From Rhodanobacter sp. C06 (GTDB taxonomy: Bacteria; Pseudomonadota; Gammaproteobacteria; Xanthomonadales; Rhodanobacteraceae), in NCBI RefSeq assembly GCF_002001105.1, contig NZ_MUNP01000046.1, positions 99,430 to 163,429 on the forward strand: a DNA stretch of 64,000 nt, read 5' to 3'. The notes below the pieces were generated by a model. It worked only from the letters and a program-made list of their open reading frames with translations, had not been told where the DNA came from and did no database searches. The translations under genes and the position numbers were made by a program. Each line of letters opens with the position of its first letter. The stretch's first letter is position 1. Positions 62,037 through 64,000 of this stretch are shown here, in pieces.

Positions 62037-62509
62037 AAGGGCGGTTAGCCTTTGGATTTAGGTTTGCTGGCAGGCCCAAGCTGCCCACATCACGCGCGCG
62101 ACGCGATCCGCGAAACGAACCCCATGCAGCACCAGCGGCTGGCGCTACCATTCTGCGTATTCCGGCGACCTTGATCACTCGCTCCGGTATCTCGCAATCA
62201 GTGCGCTGTTGGTGATCACCGCCGCGAGTTCGAGGTATGCGAAGTGCTGGAATCGGCCGGCAGCAACCGGCCATGACCGGCCGCCCGTGGCTTCAGTTAG
62301 GTTGCCTGATAGCAGCCGTTTGAAACTTGCCTTGCGGTTGCTGGCGGCAGAGTGCGGAACCGGGTCCGGCGTCGCTGGGTCCGTTTATACCGCGCATGGT
62401 TAGCCAGACTGAGCCACACGAAATTCCATCAGCATCATGGGGTTGTGCTACCGTTGCCGGAGTCTGCCGCGACTTGTATAGCCGGACACTGGCTTCCGTA
62501 TATTCAATA
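62037..62509. other. Non-coding junction between island and cassette array
   Basis: 473 bases without a supportable gene. Contains a GTTAGGT at 62296-62302 without a matching attC, a CGGCCGGCAGC...CGGCCATGACCGGCCG inverted segment near 62250, and on the minus strand a short coding-like stretch (FQHFAYLELAAVITNSALI, about 62190-62245) that soon meets a stop. It might hold the remains of an attI site and deleted genes. Confidence 0.4.
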
Positions 62510-62527
62510 GTTAGGTACACACCGAGC

Positions 62528-62878
62528 ATGCCGCGAACGTCAATCCACGAAAAGTACTGGCGTGAACACCTCAACCCCTTTATCCAGAGGGACGAGGAGT
62601 TGGAGGCCGCGGGAGAAATATTTTCGCCGCGAGATCACCTCACTCTTGCGTTTCACTTCGACGGTGATATTCATGTTTCCGGTGACAACTCGTCGCTCCA
62701 GATAAATTTTAACTCACCCGGCATGCTTATCCTGTTTCATAACGGCCCGGAGAAAGACCATATCTATCGAATTCCATGGAAGCGTCTCGTTGGTTTCGAA
62801 CTTATCATTAACCGACCAACTCGAAAGCCAAGGGGCAAGCCGGATCTCGTACTTTTTCCGGGTGGCAAGCGTACCTAA
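62528..62878 (+). CDS. Cassette 1 gene: unknown 116-residue protein
   Basis: From MPRTSIHEKYWREHLNPF. Soluble, mixed alpha-beta, with HLTLAFHFDGDIHVSGDNSSLQINF, PGMLILFHNGPEKDHIYRIPWKRLVGFELIIN and a basic end (KPRGKPDLVLFPGGKRT). No signal peptide, no known motif. The stop codon lies in the first attC core (CCTAACC). Lower GC and codon use differ from the host. Function unknown, as for most cassette genes. Confidence 0.8.
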   Translation: MPRTSIHEKYWREHLNPFIQRDEELEAAGEIFSPRDHLTLAFHFDGDIHVSGDNSSLQINFNSPGMLILFHNGPEKDHIYRIPWKRLVGFELIINRPTRKPRGKPDLVLFPGGKRT

Positions 62879-62929
62879 CCACTCGTTCGAGGCGGACGGC
62901 TACGCCGCCGCTCAACTCCAGCGTTAGGC
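62873..62929 (+). repeat. attC site 1
   Basis: 57 bp from ACCTAAC (62873-62879) to GTTAGGC (62923-62929), with an inner imperfect palindrome around GGCGGACGGCTACGCCGCC. Crossover expected between G62923 and T62924. Confidence 0.9.
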
Positions 62930-62938
62930 CTATCACCC

Positions 62939-63469
62939 ATGCTCGCTCGTTTACTTTCAGTACTTTTGACTATTTTGTTCTGCGTTTGCAGCGTGCAGGC
63001 TCGATCAACTGATCCAACCGACGCGATCGACAGTGGCACAGTGAGTCAGCAAGAGCAGGTTTTTGCGGCAGCCAAGTCGGTGGCGAAAATGTTCAACTCG
63101 GGTGAATACGCTGAGTCTTGGAAGCTTTTAGCGCCGATTCTTAAGGCAAAGACCACCCAGCAGGAGTGGAGTAAATATGTCTCTACACTGCGCACGCCTC
63201 TAGGGACTCCGGGTGCTTCAAAGGTTCAAGGCTTTGGCTTTACAAAAACCATGGCCGACGCTCCGCCGGGTCAGTACGGCATCATCGAGCTGGAGACGGA
63301 CTTCGCCAATATTAAGGGGGTGCAAGAAAAGTTCGTTTTTCAATATGTAGATAAAAAATGGAAGCTTGCTGGGTACTGGCTATCCAAGAAGTTCACTATA
63401 GGCACCAGCCATGCGCCTAACAGTGCGTTCGAGGCGGACGGCTACGCCGCCGCTCAACTCCAGCGTTAG
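62939..63469 (+). CDS. Cassette 2 gene: secreted DUF4019 protein
   Basis: 176 residues. Signal peptide (MLARLLSVLLTILFCVCSVQA, cleavage near ARS), then a DUF4019 domain (about 40-155): AAAKSVAKMFNSGEYAESWKLLAPILKAKTTQQEWSKYVSTLRTPLG, GQYGIIELETDFANIKGVQEKFVF and KKWKLAGYWLSKKF. Function unknown; periplasmic. The last dozen codons are supplied by attC 2 itself. Confidence 0.88.
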   Translation: MLARLLSVLLTILFCVCSVQARSTDPTDAIDSGTVSQQEQVFAAAKSVAKMFNSGEYAESWKLLAPILKAKTTQQEWSKYVSTLRTPLGTPGASKVQGFGFTKTMADAPPGQYGIIELETDFANIKGVQEKFVFQYVDKKWKLAGYWLSKKFTIGTSHAPNSAFEADGYAAAQLQR

Positions 63470-63471
63470 GT
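63415..63471 (+). repeat. attC site 2
   Basis: 57 bp from GCCTAAC (63415-63421) to GTTAGGT (63465-63471); nearly identical to attC 1 apart from the core-adjacent bases. Overlaps the 3' end of the DUF4019 gene, and its AGGTGG serves as ribosome binding site for cassette 3. Confidence 0.9.
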
Positions 63472-63477
63472 GGCAAA

Positions 63478-63864
63478 GTGCGCGCAATTCGTCAATTTGT
63501 TGCTTGCATCGGGCTGGTCACACTGCAGTTTGTGCTCGTCCAACCCTCCTTCCTCCCCGGAGCTTGGATAAATATCGCCCCTCCTGCCATCGGCACAGTT
63601 TTCGCCGTCCTTGTTGGTAGAGTCAGTCTTGAGTTTGTCGTGCTTACGCTGGTCATTGTGGGGCCGGTCATGGCGTTAAGCATTCTCTTCCTAATAGCCG
63701 GTGTCGCTTGGCCAGATGCCGCAGCGGCCCACGTCCAAGCCAATATGTCACTTGGCAATTTCTTAGCTATCTTATCGCCACCCTTCGTCGGTGCAGCCAC
63801 ATGGTTTGCGGTTCAGCACCTAACCAGTCATTCAAGCGGACGCGCAAAAGCGCGCGCCGCTTAA
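63478..63864 (+). CDS. Cassette 3 gene: small integral membrane protein
   Basis: 128 residues from GTG 63478, six bases after the attC 2 end. Three or four hydrophobic segments (about 8-22, 28-48, 50-75 and 95-112), no recognised family. The C-terminal tail LTSHSSGRAKARAA is encoded inside attC 3. Function unknown. Confidence 0.78.
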   Translation: MRAIRQFVACIGLVTLQFVLVQPSFLPGAWINIAPPAIGTVFAVLVGRVSLEFVVLTLVIVGPVMALSILFLIAGVAWPDAAAAHVQANMSLGNFLAILSPPFVGAATWFAVQHLTSHSSGRAKARAA

Positions 63865-63878
63865 CTCCAGCGTTAGCA
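63818..63878 (+). repeat. attC site 3
   Basis: 61 bp from ACCTAAC (63818-63824) to GTTAGCA (63872-63878), more diverged in the centre (GCGGACGCGCAAAAGCGCGCGCCGC) than attC 1 and 2 but with the same ACTCCAGC flank. Confidence 0.88.
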
Positions 63879-64000
63879 GGCTGTTGAGAAGCACCGTCTC
63901 GCGCCACTCTCGATAGCCGCGATCTATGCATGACGGTCGTGATGGTGGGCGCATGGCGCGTTTTCCCGCCCTGCGGACGCACGTCTCCCACCGTTGCTCA
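63873..64000 (+). other. Start of a fourth cassette, cut by the window edge
   Basis: Begins TTAGCA, so its own attC should open with TGCTAAC. The visible 128 bases hold no convincing plus-strand gene; the cassette may carry its ORF further on or on the other strand. Confidence 0.6.

Larger units (their letters stand above)
62510..64000 (+). mobile_element. Integron gene-cassette array (three complete cassettes, fourth partial)
   Basis: Cassette junctions G/TTRRRY at 62510, 62923, 63465 and 63872. Cassettes: 62511-62923, 62924-63465, 63466-63872 and 63873 onwards. Each complete cassette starts with bases (TTAGGT, TTAGGC, TTAGGT) that complement the 5' core of its own attC (ACCTAAC, GCCTAAC, ACCTAAC), as expected if each once existed as a circle. 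All ORFs run in one direction and GC is lower than in the core genome. No intI is visible. Confidence 0.88.

Noticed and set aside
62296..62302. GTTAGGT as a possible earlier cassette boundary
   Set aside because: No matching ACCTAAC core or attC-like palindrome lies between it and 62510, so an additional cassette cannot be supported.
62209..62403. Plus-strand 64-codon frame in the island-cassette junction
   Set aside because: Starts and ends in repeat-like sequence, has no ribosome binding site and no recognisable protein features.
63767..63991. Minus-strand frame of 74 codons near the window end, possibly a transposase N-terminus
   Set aside because: Runs through attC 3 and into the opposite cassette; no transposase motif and no inverted repeat end is recognised.
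57961..64000. Right attachment site of the ssrA island
   Set aside because: I looked for a second copy of the tmRNA 3' end (GACTCCCGCCACCTCCACCA) and saw none within the window; the right border is left open.

Overview
The window is about 64 kb of a high-GC gammaproteobacterial chromosome. Gene content and order (rpoE-rseA-mucD-lepA-lepB-DUF4845-rnc-era-recO, nagZ-hpt-mtnP, tig-clpP-clpX-lon-hup-tRNA-ppiD, and a tmRNA coding ANDDNYALAA) point to the Xanthomonadales/Lysobacterales, most likely Rhodanobacteraceae (Rhodanobacter, Dyella or Frateuria-like). That placement is inferred from recognised proteins, not from a search.

From 1 to 56.1 kb the content is almost all core genome. 1-3.2 kb: a Mth938-like gene and yhbY diverge from rlmE-ftsH. 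3.4-4.4 kb: a five-tRNA cluster with its own promoter and terminator, then tRNA-Leu. 4.5-13.5 kb: the protein quality-control block tig, clpP, clpX, lon, HU, tRNA-Val, tRNA-Asp and ppiD. 13.6-18.8 kb: mltD-gloB, a methyltransferase, rnhA-dnaQ, a PP2C phosphatase and tRNA-Ser. 18.9-32.5 kb: a sterol-desaturase-like enzyme facing a GlxA-type regulator, ppsA and its regulator ppsR, three tRNAs, a cation/proton antiporter, an FKBP, ugd, slyX, a DUF2058 gene and a fatty-acid oxidation enzyme. 32.7-44.4 kb: a GGDEF-EAL protein, then the sigma-E cell-envelope stress operon behind a near-perfect sigma-E promoter, running into translation, secretion and RNA-processing genes. 44.4-56.1 kb: a receiver-Hpt protein, a YdbH/YdbL-like envelope pair, rlmD, a CYTH protein, nagZ, purine salvage genes, a cold-shock gene, an N-glycan asparaginase with CutC, and fabV.

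The accessory part starts exactly at the 3' end of ssrA (tmRNA, 56191-56544). A P4-type integrase is followed by a compact satellite-like island (about 56.6-62.0 kb): an unknown lower-GC cargo gene, an AlpA-like regulator, a chain of small ORFs overlapping by 4 bases, iteron-like direct repeats and a second three-gene chain. From 62510 to the end of the window the DNA changes to integron gene cassettes. Three complete cassettes, each with a 57-61 bp attC site, can be delimited to the base because the first bases of each cassette complement its own attC core site. A fourth cassette runs off the window. No integron integrase is visible.

Other structured non-coding DNA includes a dispersed two-hairpin repeat (three copies, with compensatory base changes), an inverted copy of the 3' end of tRNA-Ser next to a chain of hairpins, and several canonical terminators.
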